From Zizania palustris (taxonomy: Eukaryota; Streptophyta; Magnoliopsida; Poales; Poaceae), in contig JAAALK010000285.1 in NCBI GenBank assembly GCA_019279435.1, positions 66,388,865 through 66,452,864 of the forward strand: DNA of 64,000 nt. Direction: 5' to 3'. Below are positions 1-10,965 of the stretch, piece after piece (positions within the stretch are counted from its first letter, which is position 1; each line of letters begins with the position of its first letter). Under the pieces are notes generated by a model, which did no database searches, was not told the DNA's origin, and saw only the letters and a program-made list of their open reading frames with translations. Position numbers and translations under genes: made by a program.

Positions 1-3000
1 GAAGTGGTGGTGTTGGAGGCCTTCTTCGAAGCCGGCCTCGGGCTGCCAGCAGTGGGGATGCTGAGCGAAGTCCTCAAGGCTTACAACCTCGAGCTCCCTC
101 AACTTTCGCCCAACGCAGTGGCAAGGTTGGCTGTCTTCGAATGGGCTATGAGGGCCGAGGGCTGCGAGGGCCGCGCAGACATCTTCGTCGCCCTCCACGA
201 CGCCAACTGCCAGCCGAAGCCGAGGGAGGGGATAGACCGCGTCAAGAGGGCGCTGGCCTTCGGCAGCGCCAACTTCCAGCTCCGGAAGGAGTTCTAGGAC
301 GCCTTCCCGGCGAGGGCTGTAAACAACAAGTGGTACTCGAAGTGGGATCAGGAGTGGTTCTACGCCTCCGTCGGCGCGAACTCCCCCCTTCGGAGTACCA
401 ACGCCCACATCTTGTACCGACGCGAAGGGGTGGTGAAGACCAGCGAAGACATCCTTCGCTCGAGGATCTTGCTGCTCCAGAGAGTGGCGGCGAAGATGAG
501 CATGAGGGACCTCGCGGAGGAGTTCATCACCCTCTAGCTCAGCCCCCTCGCACGCTCCTGGCCGGAGGGGCTCTTCCAGGCTTCGGGTCGAGGGGAACTT
601 AGTGAGTTGGCCTTCAACCGCTTCTGTAAGGCTTCGCAATCTCTTCGCCTTTTACACTTCGCGGATTTTCACTTCTAACTTAAACCTTTCATGAAGCCGA
701 CCTCGAAATGAGGACCCCGTAGGAAGCCATCACGACGGCGGATCGAGTCGTTGGGACTCCGACCCCCGAGGAGCAGGCCCAGCGCCTCGCACTGGTGGGA
801 TCTTGGGAGCGCTGGAACAGAGTATGGACCGCGCTCGACCTCGCGGAGCTCCCTGCTCTGCCGAACTTCGCCCCTCTGACTGCCTCGTCGGCCGGAGACA
901 AGAGGAAGAGGGGGGAAGACGATGAGCTGGATGCTTCGGGGCCTCGCCCGGAGGTCCCCGTGGCCGAGGTCCCTAGTTCGGGAGAAGTTGCGGCGAAGCC
1001 CGCAACCACTCCGCCCTCCAAGAAGGCAGCGAAGCCCCTGGCGGCGAAGCCTTCGGCGCCGGAGGCCGATGCGCTTACTCCCGCCGCCAAGGGAGCTGCG
1101 GATGCTCTGGTGGCAACAGCTTCGGGTGCGAAGGTTGATGCGCCAGCTTCGCAACGAAGGGATTGGAGGGCCCACCTAGCCCCTCCTTCCTTCCAAGAAA
1201 TTTCCGACGAAGGTAAACCCTTTTTAAATTCTTCTTTTCAATATGCGGATCTTGACTTGGCTTTTCTGCAGAGGATGAAGCCGATTCAAGGCCCACCGTG
1301 GCGAAGCTAGCAGGCGAAGCCGGATCGAAGCCCGCCAACATGAAGCCCACGGAAGCTTCGAGCAGCAGCGGCAGCAGCAGTGATTCGGAGTCCGAAAGTA
1401 CTTCGTCCGAAGACGAAGGCAGCGGAGGCCGCGAGGACCCTCGAAGCAACGAAGATGTCAATGTGGTGGGCTTGAGCCCCGCCTTGCCGAAGCCCGCGCA
1501 GGGGACTGTGGCTGTGGTTCACCCCTTCAAGCCGAGGGGGGGCGTGACGGAGGCGGCGATCAACAGCTTCCACGAGGCTTGTGCTTCTGCGGAGGATGGG
1601 GACTTGGTGGCCCAACTTGGCCACTTGAACCCCGCGGATCTCTTCGTCAGCGTGAATGAAGTCCTCATACGGGTGAGCGAAGCCCCTCGCAGCCTCGAAC
1701 TATATTTTAGCCTTTGGTTAATACTTATGATTTCTTGAATTCCTACAGGCCTTCACACTGAACGCGGCAGCTTCGACTTCTGCAGACAGGCGGATGGAGC
1801 GCCTCGCAGAGGAGAAGGAGGCCCTTCACCGCGAAGTCTCGGTGGAAGCCGAGAAACGAAGGCGGGCAGAGGCCGCGGCAGAGGTGGCGAAGGCTGAAGC
1901 CGACAAGGCTAAGGAAGCTTTGGCTTCGGAGATGGTTCGGCTCCGCGCGGAGCTCCAGGCTTCGAAGGACGCCGAAGCCCGGCAGGCGAAGGAGAATGCT
2001 TCGCTCCGCCAACGGGCTCGGGGTCTTGAAGACTTCGTCGTGGCCAATCTTGGCGAAGCCACCCAGAGCCTGACCGAGGTCCTTGAGCTCATAGGGACCA
2101 AGTGCCGGGCTCTAGACTTTGGCGACCAGGACCCGATTGGGGACGGCGTTGATTTCTTGAAGACTGCGGCTTCGACAACGGAGGAAGCGCTGACGGGCTT
2201 CGCTCTTATGGCCGGTCGAGTCACGGGCCAAGGGGTGTTGCAGATGCTCTATGATGCGGGGTGTGACCACCTTCGGGCAGCAACCTCCGTGACCCCAGTG
2301 GCCTTCGGGGGTGAGCACTTGGTGACGCCTCCGGCCGAAGTTCGCGGAGCCTGGCGGCGGCTGCAGGAACCCTGGAAGGAGCAAGGCTGTGAAGCAGTCC
2401 TCGACCTCCAGAAGGCCCTTCGACACCGCCGATCCAAAGCGCCTGCTGTGATTGATCAGCCTTCGACTTCGACACCTCCGCCTCCGAAGGTGTAGATCTC
2501 CTTAGGCCTTTTGTAATACTTAGCTGCAGGCTTGTAAAAACTCTATCAGCTTATTAATATGAATGCGGGGGTCTTTTTATACCTGCCCAGGCTCAGCCTC
2601 CGAGTGTAGACCTCGAAGTGCTCGAGGACTCCGAAGAACTTCGACAGTTGTGGGCGGTCCTCAAAGTAGCTAGGTCCGAAGGTCCCCCTCGGTTTAAGCT
2701 TCCAAGGGGGCCCGACGGCGAAGCCATCTCCGATGTAGCTCAGGATTTGCTAGCCGCTGTGAAGACGGAGTTATTTCAGAGTTCTTTGTCTTTACCTTCG
2801 CTGATGGCCTTAGCAGGCGACGAAGCCCTAGACTTCTCTGCCTTCGATACGGCACCACCTGCTTCGCTAACTTGGAGCGACCTGCAAACTGGGAGACGAG
2901 GTCTGCGGGCTTCAGAGCCTGGACGAGCCGGACGTGGGAGAGCGGGCTCCGACGAGGCTTCGTCCAGCCGAGGGGGCCCTGGCCGAAAGAGAGGCAAGCG

Positions 3001-3055
3001 AGGGTTGGGGCCTCGCACACGATTCTTCTTAGGCTTAGACACAGACTACTCGTAG
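1..3055 (+). pseudogene. Antisense multi-exon gene of Tat-like element (Transposase_28-like), degenerate
   Basis: Five exons can be read on the strand opposite to the retroelement: 1-625 (start outside), about 690-1212, 1272-1672, 1749-2489 and 2591-3055. The last three introns have GT donors and AG acceptors, and splicing at 2489/2591 bypasses a stop at the exon 4 edge. The N-terminal part (VLKAYNLELPQLSPNAVARL) resembles the grass 'putative gypsy type transposon' domain (PF04195). Then come Ala/Lys- and Ser/Glu-rich linkers, a long coiled coil in exon 4 (about residues 15-90 of that exon) and a basic C-terminus (GGPGRKRGKRG). Two in-frame TAG stops in exon 1 (296-298 and 535-537) make this copy a pseudogene. 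Extra antisense ORFs are reported in Tat elements; their function is unknown. The boundary between exons 1 and 2 is uncertain. Confidence 0.7.
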
Positions 3056-4408
3056 TTTGCTTCTCGAAGTATATCTGTAACACACTTCTCAATTGTCATT
3101 TAATGAATGGATTATACTTGCATACTTCGTCTGTATGCTTTGCATTGTTTGGCTTCGAACGTTTTAGCTTGTCACGCTCGTACTACGTATTACATTCGCG
3201 CACCTCGCATACATGCTTCCCCTCTTTGCTCGTGGCAGCTGGGGACTTAGCCATTGCTGGTGCGAGCAAAAAATAAAGGATGCGAAGGGTGCGCCTTTCG
3301 GTGGCTTCGACGCATGAAATTTTATTTGAGAGAAGGCCCCTTTTGGGCTTCGAATGCTTTAATTTTGTGCGGAGCAGGGCTTCGGCTGCTCGGAATTTCA
3401 TTGGGCGAAGGCCTCTTTTGGGCTTCGAACATGCTAACTTGGTGCGAAGCAAGGCTTCAGCATAACCAAATTTAGCGAAGCATGCTTCGGCATGCTGGGA
3501 TTTGGATGTTGTGCGTGAGCGAGGCTCTGAAACGCACTTAGATTTTAGCGAAGTATGACTTCGAGACGCTTAGGCGTTTATTATATTAACACGCGAAGCA
3601 AGGCTTCGGAGCGTGTTTGGATAATGAAGCAAGGCTTCAGAACTTGGTCCTGTAATGAGAAGGATATTTGGTGTGGATTCACCGAACCTGTGATAATGTG
3701 AGACACCTTCGACTCTGAGCCACCTTCGACTCTGCGCCACCTTCGAGCCTGGGCCACCTTCGACCCGGGGATGCATCAGGCCGGAGCCTGGAATCCCGGA
3801 CTTGCCGAGCCGTCGCTCGGAAGTCTCAAAGCCCACTGCTATGGGCCCGGAGGTGCTGTGTAGCCTTCAAAGGGGTGCTCCGGATTTTGTAAAGCGAAGC
3901 GAGGCTTCGGATTTTAAATAAGGCGAAGCAATGCTTCACGTTTTTGATAAGGCGAAGCATGGCTTCGGTTTTTGATAAGGCGAAGCATGGCTTTGGTTTT
4001 TCAATAAGATGGAGCAAAAGCTTGTATTTAAAGGCGAAGCAGAGCTTCGGCTTTAAGGCGAAGCTGGGCTTCGGCTTTAAGGCAAAGCAGGCCTTCGGCT
4101 TTAAGGTGAAGCAGGGCTTCGAATTTATATTAATGTAATTGCAGATTGGTACATCGAAGTAAGGCTTCGGACTGTACATACCTTGTAGCCCCTAGGGCTT
4201 TGACAGCCTTCGAAACGTGGAGCGGAGCCCCTTGCCGGAGAATGAGCTCCGAAAGGCGAAGGGTGGAGGAAGGTGAAGATGACCTTCGAACTGCCCCCGA
4301 AGCCCCTTGCCGAAGGGTGCGCGAAGCAAAAGAAGCTTCGAAGCTCCCCCCTCAAGCGTACTTCGGATCGCAGACAGTGGCAGAGAACTTAGCCTTTTGT
4401 ACTAAGTT
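3056..4408. repeat. Non-coding interior with GCGAAGC...GCTTCGG motif array
   Basis: No gene is seen here. From about 3290 to 4180 a short quasi-palindromic motif recurs every 30-60 bp, typically GCGAAGCA(A/T)GGCTTCGG, each able to form a small hairpin. The related element at 54330-55230 carries the same array in reverse. At 3700-3770 a second, tandem motif (GCCACCTTCGA-CTCTG) occurs about four times. The array lies between the antisense gene and the element's primer-binding site, so in element sense it is the untranslated leader. Confidence 0.6.
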
Positions 4409-4426
4409 CCCCACGGACGGCGCCAA
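4409..4426 (-). other. Primer-binding site (tRNA-Asp-like)
   Basis: Read on the minus strand the sequence is TTGGCGCCGTCCGTGGGG, one base after the LTR end. TGGCGCCG is the start expected for a site complementary to the 3' end of plant tRNA-Asp, used by Tat/Athila gypsy elements. It fixes the element's orientation as minus. Confidence 0.65.
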
Positions 4427-4427
4427 C

Positions 4428-5469
4428 TGTTGGAACAATTGCGTTAGTTCCAGCAGGTTTTTATGTGGTGGAGTATGATGTGGAGAATGAACCTCGAAGG
4501 GTTCTAACAGAGGGAGAAAAAGGTTTATACTCGTTCGGGCCTCTCCAGGGAGATAATATCCCTACGTCCAGTTGTGGTGGATTTGGCATGGTATGCCCTA
4601 GTATGGAGCAGTAATTCCAGGGTCTCTTGGCCCCCTGGAGCGTGTGTCCCTGTTACAAGGGCTTGGCCCTGCTTTTATAGGCACGCAGGCCAAAGGAAAA
4701 GACCAGGATGCCCCCTATGAGCCCTAGGCTCACAGGGGCAGAGAGGGGAAAAGGAGCTAGCTACGGTACAAAGGTACTTTGTAGCTTTACAGCTTTACGG
4801 GCATGTCAGGCTGCGCCAGGCTTTGACCAGCTAAACGACATACCAGGGGTGGCGGGGCCCCAGGTATGGCCTATACTTAGATATTTGTTGAGCTTCGAAG
4901 TAGGGGCCGGAGCCTTTCTAGCAGAGGCTGCGAGGAGGGCTTCGAAGTGCACCCCGAAGGGGGCTTCGAAGCATGCTCCGAGCAAGGCTCCGAACAAGGC
5001 TCCGAACTGGGGTCTCGGAGCCTTGACCTCGAACTGGCCTCCAAACTGGGGGCCTCCGAACCGGGCCCTCCGAACCGGGCCCGCCGAACCGGGGCCTCGA
5101 ACTGGGGGCCCCCGAACTGGGCTCCCGGAGGGTGGCCTCCGGCGTCCTTCTCCCGGAGGGTGGCCTCCGGCATCCTGCGCCCAGAGGGTGGCCTCCGGCA
5201 ACCTGCGCCCAGAGTGTGGCCTCTGGCAAGCTGCACCCGGAGGGTGGCCTCCGGCAACCTGTGCCCGGATTGTGGGCCCCGAACTGGGGGCTCCGAGCCG
5301 GACCCCCCGAACTGGGGGCTCCGAAGTTGCAGGCTCCGAAGGGCACCTTGGGACCTGAAAACAACTCTTAGGGAGGAAACAGGCTTCGACAGTGTTGGGC
5401 TCTGGGCCGAAGGTTGTCGGAGGCTGACGTCATTTGGCCCCTGTTCAAGGGAAATATATTCCCCCAACA
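4428..5469 (-). repeat. 5' LTR of the Tat-like element
   Basis: The LTR is 1042 bp, begins TGTTGGGGGAATATA and ends ...TTCCAACA on the minus strand. A minus-strand TATAAAAG lies at 4672-4679. About 4980-5340 is a GC-rich variable repeat of units around CTCCGAACTGGG and GAGGGTGGCCTCCGGCA, which produces long overlapping open frames on both strands that I do not regard as genes. The same LTR family occurs at 52982-54015 and 57716-58811. Confidence 0.85.
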
Positions 5470-7056
5470 AGTATATCTACGGAGCTTCCGCCGTCTACCA
5501 GGATCCTTTGGACTTCGACTCCCGCTATATCAGCTGAAATGACAAGGGGGTCAGCATGAGGGAATTTCACCCCCGCAGCATCATTGGCAGTAAAAGAAAT
5601 AGGTACATGGGACCACTCGGGTATTTCTGCCACAGAATTCGAGGTCCCTATGTGCCCTACTTCGCGGACATATTCTCGTCGCTGCCTTTTCGACATGTTA
5701 CTGAGGGTCCCCCCTCCGGAGATGGGTAGGACCACTCGCTTGCCGTGATCTTCGGGATCTTCCTGCTTCGGTGGTGGCATAATTTTGGCCACCGGGAGCT
5801 GCATTGGAGCTTTGGGGATGCCGTCTCAGGCCATGGTTTGCACGGGCTCCGAATGCGCCGCTGGAGGAGCTCGATCCGAAGTACCTCACCCTATACTTCG
5901 TCCAAGGTATTCACCCCAAAGGGTTAATACAGACTTATAATCCTTCATGTCACGACTTCTATTCTCATCATGCACACAACAAAAGAAGCTCTGGTGCCTG
6001 CCAGCTACTCTTTCTTGGGGCTTCGAAGCACCAACCTTGAAGCCTTGTGCGTATTAAAGGTTGGCAGGTGCTTTCGGGGCGGAGGGTGCAATGTTCAACA
6101 CCTCAGAGCAGAAGTGCTTCTTTCCCCGCCTATGATCATTGAAGTGATTGTCAAGGGGGGCTTGCAGAGAGGTTGGGACTTCAGACTTCGTCTTCACTTC
6201 TCGAAGGGCTAGTTCAGGTGTTGCTATTCTTTGGAGGCAGCCTTCCTCTGCCTTGGCATACTGTTCGAAGTATGCCATCAGCTATGCCACAGATGACACC
6301 GGTTTCCGATGAAGGTTGCTGAGGATATCTAGGTTCAGCACCCCTTCGCGCGCGACATCGACTACTGAAGAGGTTGACAAGCCTTTGATCTGAGACTTAG
6401 TGTGGGCGAAGCATGTGAAATACTCCCGAAGTGTCTCCCTTGCTTGCTGCATCACCTAAAACAAACTTCCAGTCAACATTGGGGCTACAAATGTACCCTG
6501 GAAGTTGCTTACAAACTTCTTCTTCAGCTGCTCCCAAGACTTGATCGATCCTGGCTTTAGAGACCAGAACCATCGGAGAGCTACACCTTCAAGAGCGAGG
6601 GGGAAACACTTCGCCATAGTGTTACGCACCCCTCCGCTGGCTTCTATTGCCAAAGCATACGAACGAGAGAATTCTCTAGGGTTAGACCCACCAGAGTATT
6701 TGTGCAGCTTCGAGGCCTTAAACCTGGGGTCGAAGGGCACTTTTTGCAGGTCCGGATGCAATGGAGACTCGTCGTCTAAGGACGCATTCTCGGCTTCCTC
6801 CGAGACTTGGACAGCTTTGGGAAGATCGCCTGCACCACCATCTTGAGGCCCTTCTGGAGCATGAGTGGAGGCTTGAGAGCGAAGCCGATCGACTACCTCT
6901 CGCCTCCACCTTGCCACTTCCTCCTGAAGTCACGCTACATGGGTAGCCTCATCCTCAAGAAGGTCTTCATCTCCTTCAGAGGGGAGCTTCGGGTATCGAA
7001 AACTGGTGTAGTCGGTTTGGAGCACCGTGGGAGCGGCTCGGGGGCCTCTGGGTGCT
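5470..7056 (-). pseudogene. Gypsy gag-protease fragment
   Basis: Minus-strand pieces read as a Ty3/gypsy gag (6917-6456, with FDPRFKASKLHKYSGG and RWFWSLKPGSIKSWEQLKKK) followed by spacer pieces and an aspartic protease (5804-5470) whose active-site region reads LVDGGSSVDIL. The protease is cut a few codons after this motif by the LTR ending at 5469. Several frameshifts and stops separate the pieces. At its right edge, about 7056, it joins the middle of the next element's LTR without any terminal structure, so one of the two was truncated by deletion or illegitimate recombination. It is probably also a Tat-like element by its protease. Confidence 0.7.
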
Positions 7057-7619
7057 CGATAGTGGCAGCTGCTGTTTATATAGGCTAATGAATGTGGATT
7101 AACCCTAAAAAGCGTCCTTAAGGGACTCCAACTCGGTACATGCGCCAAAGGCCCAAACTAGTGATGCAGTACCGAAATGGTTCTGGAAATCGGTACTGTT
7201 TTGACGATTGCTGATGACTCCGATTTTATCTTGATGTGAGGTTGGTCCCATTGGAAAGGTTATATTCTCATCTTTCCAACCATATGTGAAACATCCAAAT
7301 CGGAGGTCGTATGCATCCTGGGCATCCGTTTTACTATCAGGTGGTCCAGGAGTCCGAATTGGACTCGAAGTCGACTTGGATCGGATCTCCAACTTGGCTT
7401 GCACTCCCTTGTTGTACCTCCCCGCCTCCAAGTCCTTCTTAATGAATCTCCTAGTCCTCTCCTTGGTTCCTAATCACAATATAATCATTAGGTAGCAATC
7501 TATTCTCAAATTCATAATTTGAAATGGTTAGGAACGAGCTCACCTCTAAATTCAAGTGTCGTGCACGAGCTCTAGTGATCGGACCTTGAATGTCTAGCGG
7601 AGAAGTGATGTCGTCATCA
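7057..7619 (-). repeat. 3' LTR of the CRM-like element (truncated)
   Basis: It aligns with 14190-14744 over its whole length. In element sense it starts TGATGACGACATCAC at 7619, after a purine tract (AAGAAAGGGAGGA). It breaks off near 7056 just upstream of a minus-strand TATATAAA (7075-7082), so the downstream third of the LTR is missing. The first 56 codons of the LTR continue the polyprotein frame to a TAG at 7451; the other LTR copy has CAG at this place. Confidence 0.85.
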
Positions 7620-10600
7620 TCCTCCCTTTCTTGAATTAGAGTCGTCCTCGACTCGAACTCATCTTCTTCTTCCAAATATGGCTTCAAATCTGAAATGTTA
7701 AATGTGGGACTAACCCCAAAATCTGCAGGCAACTCAAGCTGGTATGCATTGTCGTTAATTTTCTTAACTATCTTGAAAGGTCCATCAGCTCGAGGCATCA
7801 ATTTAGACTTTGTCAATTCTGGAAATCTATCTTTACGCAAATGTAACCAAACAAGATCACCTATTTCAAAGGTTATATGTCTTCTACCCTTACTACCAGC
7901 AATTTTATACCTTTCGATCATCTTCTCAATGTGTTCTTTAGTCATGACATGTAATTTCAGAATAAAATCAGCACGTGTCTTAGCATCTAAATGCACATGT
8001 TCAGAAGTAGGCAATGGAAAAAGATCAATAGGGGCACGGGGATTAAAACCATACACAACTTGGAAAGGACTCACCTTGGTGGTAGAATGTACTGCTCGAT
8101 TATATGCAAACTCCACATGAGGTAAACATTCTTCCCACATCTTCAAATTCTTCTTCAAAACAACCCGCAACATGGTGCCTAACGTAGGATTAACTACCTC
8201 GGTTTGACCATCAGTTTGAGGGTGGCACGTGGTGGAGAACAGCAGCTTGGTACCCAACATACACCACAAACTTTTCCAAAAGTTGCTCAAGAACTTCGCA
8301 TCACCATCAGAGACAATGGTGGTGGGTACACCATGTAGGCGAATGATGTCCCTGAAAACAAATCAGCAATGTTTGTAGCATCATCGCTCTTATGACAAGG
8401 TATAAAATGTGCCATTTTTGAGAATCGATCGACCACCACAAATATACTATCCCTCCCCCTCTTTATTTTAGGTAACCCTAATACAAAATCCATTGATATA
8501 TGCTCCCAAGGGATGCTAGGAACAGGAAGGGGCATATAAAGTCCAAAGGGATTCAAACGTGACTTAGCTTTGTTACATGTAGTGCAGCATGAGACATAGC
8601 GCACGACATCCCACCGCATCCTTAGCCAAAAGAAGTGTGTTGACAACACGTCCTTAGTTTTCTTCGCTCCACAATGTCCCATCAATCCTCCCCCATGGGC
8701 TTATTGTAAAAATAAAAGGTGAATGGAGCTTGCTGGGATGCATAGCTTGTTAGCACGATATAATAAGCCATCATTCAGCACATATTTATTCCAAGTTCGG
8801 CACTCTCTACAATTTTCAAAAGCATCCTTGAAGTCTAGATCAGTAGCATATAACTCCTTTATTGTTTCTAGACCAAATATCTTATGATCAAGCTGAGATA
8901 ACATAGTAAAATGCCTAGATAAACCATCTGCAATGATATTGTCTTTACCATGTTTATGTTTAATGATGTATGGAACAGACTCTATGAACTCAACCCATTT
9001 TGCATGTCGCTTATTGAGTTTTGCCTGACTTCTAATATGTTTCAAGGATTCATGATTAGGATGAATTACAAACTCCTTAGGCCAAAGGTAATGTTGCCAA
9101 GTCTCTAACGCCCTAACTAGAGCATACAACTCCTTATCATAAGTAGAATAATTCAGATTAGGTCCATGCAATTTTTCACTAAAGTAAGCAATAGGTTTAC
9201 CTTCTTATATGAGAACTCCTCCTATCCCAATCCCACTAGCATCACATTCAAGCTCAAACATCTTACCAAAGTCAAGAAGTTGGAGTAGAGGGGCATGTGT
9301 AAGTTTGTCCTTAAGCATGTTAAAAGCTTGTTCTTGTGCTGGACCCCATATGAATGAAGCTCCCTTCTTTGTCAACTCATTGAGTGGTGCAGCAATGGTG
9401 CTGAAATTCTTCACAAACCGTCGATAAAAACCAACAAGTCCATGAAAACTTCTCACTTGCGTAACGGTTTGTGGTGTTGGCCAGCTCTTGATGGCTTCAA
9501 TTTTCTCTTCATCTACTTCAATACCCTGTGGAGTAACAACATAGCCAAGAAAAGAGACTCGATCCGTGCAAAAAGTACACTTTTCAAGGTTATCGAACAA
9601 GCGTGCATCTCTCAAAGCATTAAAAACAGAACACAAATGATTCAAATGTTCATCAATAGATCTACTATATATCAAGATATCATCATAGTAAACCACCACA
9701 ATTTTTCCAATAAAAACTCTCAATACTTCTTTCATTAAACGTATGAAAGTGCTAGGTGCATTAGTTAACCCAAAAGGCATGACTAGCCACTCATATAACC
9801 CAAACTTCGTTTTGAAAGCTGTTTTCCATTCATCTCCTAATTTCATTCGAATTTGATGGTATCCACTACGCAAGTCAATCTTAGAGAAAATGGTAGACCC
9901 ACTCAACTCATCAAGCATATCATCTAACCTAGGAATAGGATGACGATAACTTATTGTAATATTATTGATGGCTCTACAATCAACACACATACGCCAACTA
10001 CCATCTTTGTTAGGGACTAAAAGAACAGGCACAACACATGGACTAAGGCTCTCGCGTACGTACCTGTTGGGGGAAAATATTCTATCTTCAGGGTTATTGC
10101 AGTAACAAGACAAAGGTTGGTGATCAAGTCTAAGATTTCCAGCATACGACTCCGGGGATGCATGGAGTCAAGTTCGAAGTATGATGACGGACTTCAATTC
10201 GGAGTATATCTTCGAACTTGAACTCTTCCGAGAGCTTCCTTGCCAGCTAAGATGGAAGATTTATCTTCTATCTCATTAGATTAGTCTTTACAATTTTAGC
10301 CCCATTAAGGGTACCGAATAGTTTCCACTATGTCGGTTGTAATAGAGGGGTAAAAGGGTCTTTTCCTTAATGTTTGAGCCTATAAATACCCCCCGTTCTA
10401 CTCTGTAATAAGGACCGAATACAAGTTATTCAATACACACTTTCGAACCATTCTAAGTTATTATCCTTTCGGAGGCTTGGAATAGTTTCCTTCGCAAACA
10501 CTTCGTCTGTTAGTTTTTAACCTTCAGAAACCTGTTAGCGTAATCTTTTACGCCAACAGTTGGCGCACGGTCCAGCAGTTCTTGGACTTGTCGCTGAATT

Positions 10601-10893
10601 TCTTTAGTCTCCTCCGAATTTGTTCTATATGCAGCACGGTTTGGCAATGTCGCTCCTGGAATCAAGTCAATTTGATGCTCAATACCTTGAATAGGTGGCA
10701 GCACCGGAGGCATCTCCACTAGAAACACATCCTTATACTCATGCAAAAGGTTAGTGACAACAGGAGGCAAAGAAGTGGAAGAAACCACAAATGAAAACAA
10801 GACTTCTTTGCATATCAATGCATAACAAGGAGAATCAAACTCATTAACATCAACAAAATTAGATTTAGTAGTGACCATAACACCCCCTTTCAA
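7451..10893 (-). pseudogene. Reverse transcriptase, RNase H and integrase of the CRM-like element
   Basis: The reverse transcriptase is in two parts, 10893-10559 and 10064-9205, separated by an LTR-like insertion. It carries the catalytic motif as VYYDDILIYS, a YYDD variant of the usual gypsy YxDD. RNase H follows (9171-8701). Integrase has a zinc-finger remnant (CCTTCNKAK), first Asp in MDFVLGLP, second in VSDGDAKF, and Glu in DGQTEVVN. One frameshift in a T run near 8353 and in-frame stops near 9205 and 8701 inactivate it. The C-terminal region of about 280 codons is open (8290-7451) and ends inside the 3' LTR. I see no separate chromodomain motif. Confidence 0.8.
10065..10558. mobile_element. 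LTR-like insertion (494 bp) in the reverse transcriptase
   Basis: The segment begins TGTTGGGGGAAAATATTC and ends ACGCCAACA, the inverted ends expected of an LTR, and it separates two matching halves of the reverse transcriptase frame (LLDR before, YVRESLSPC after). A TATA-like TATAAATA lies near 10381-10388, suggesting plus orientation. The bases after it (GTTGGCGC) look like the start of a tRNA-Asp-type primer-binding site, so it may be a truncated element rather than a clean solo LTR; I could not identify a matching 5-bp target duplication. Confidence 0.6.
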
Positions 10894-10965
10894 TTTAATT
10901 CCGTCCGACTTAGAGCTATTGTCTTTCTTATCTTTCTTAGGTGGGAAGATAGTGTTAGCTACTTA

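Larger units (their letters stand above)
1..5469 (-). mobile_element. Tat-like Ty3/gypsy LTR retrotransposon, right part
   Basis: The element runs off the left edge of the window, so only its 5' LTR, primer-binding site and part of the interior are seen. Orientation is minus: the LTR at the right end is followed leftward by a site resembling the tRNA-Asp primer-binding site. The visible interior carries no gag or pol, only a multi-exon gene on the opposite (plus) strand. A closely related element lies at 52982-58811 in the other orientation, which confirms the LTR limits. It sits in the protease coding region of an unrelated gypsy fragment; the 5 bp right of the LTR is AGTAT and the matching left copy must lie outside the window. 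Confidence 0.8.

Noticed and set aside
4708..5537. Long overlapping open frames on both strands in the Tat LTR (up to 216 codons)
   Set aside because: They come from GC-rich tandem repeats without stops, read on both strands and in several frames, and match no family. The stretch is LTR.
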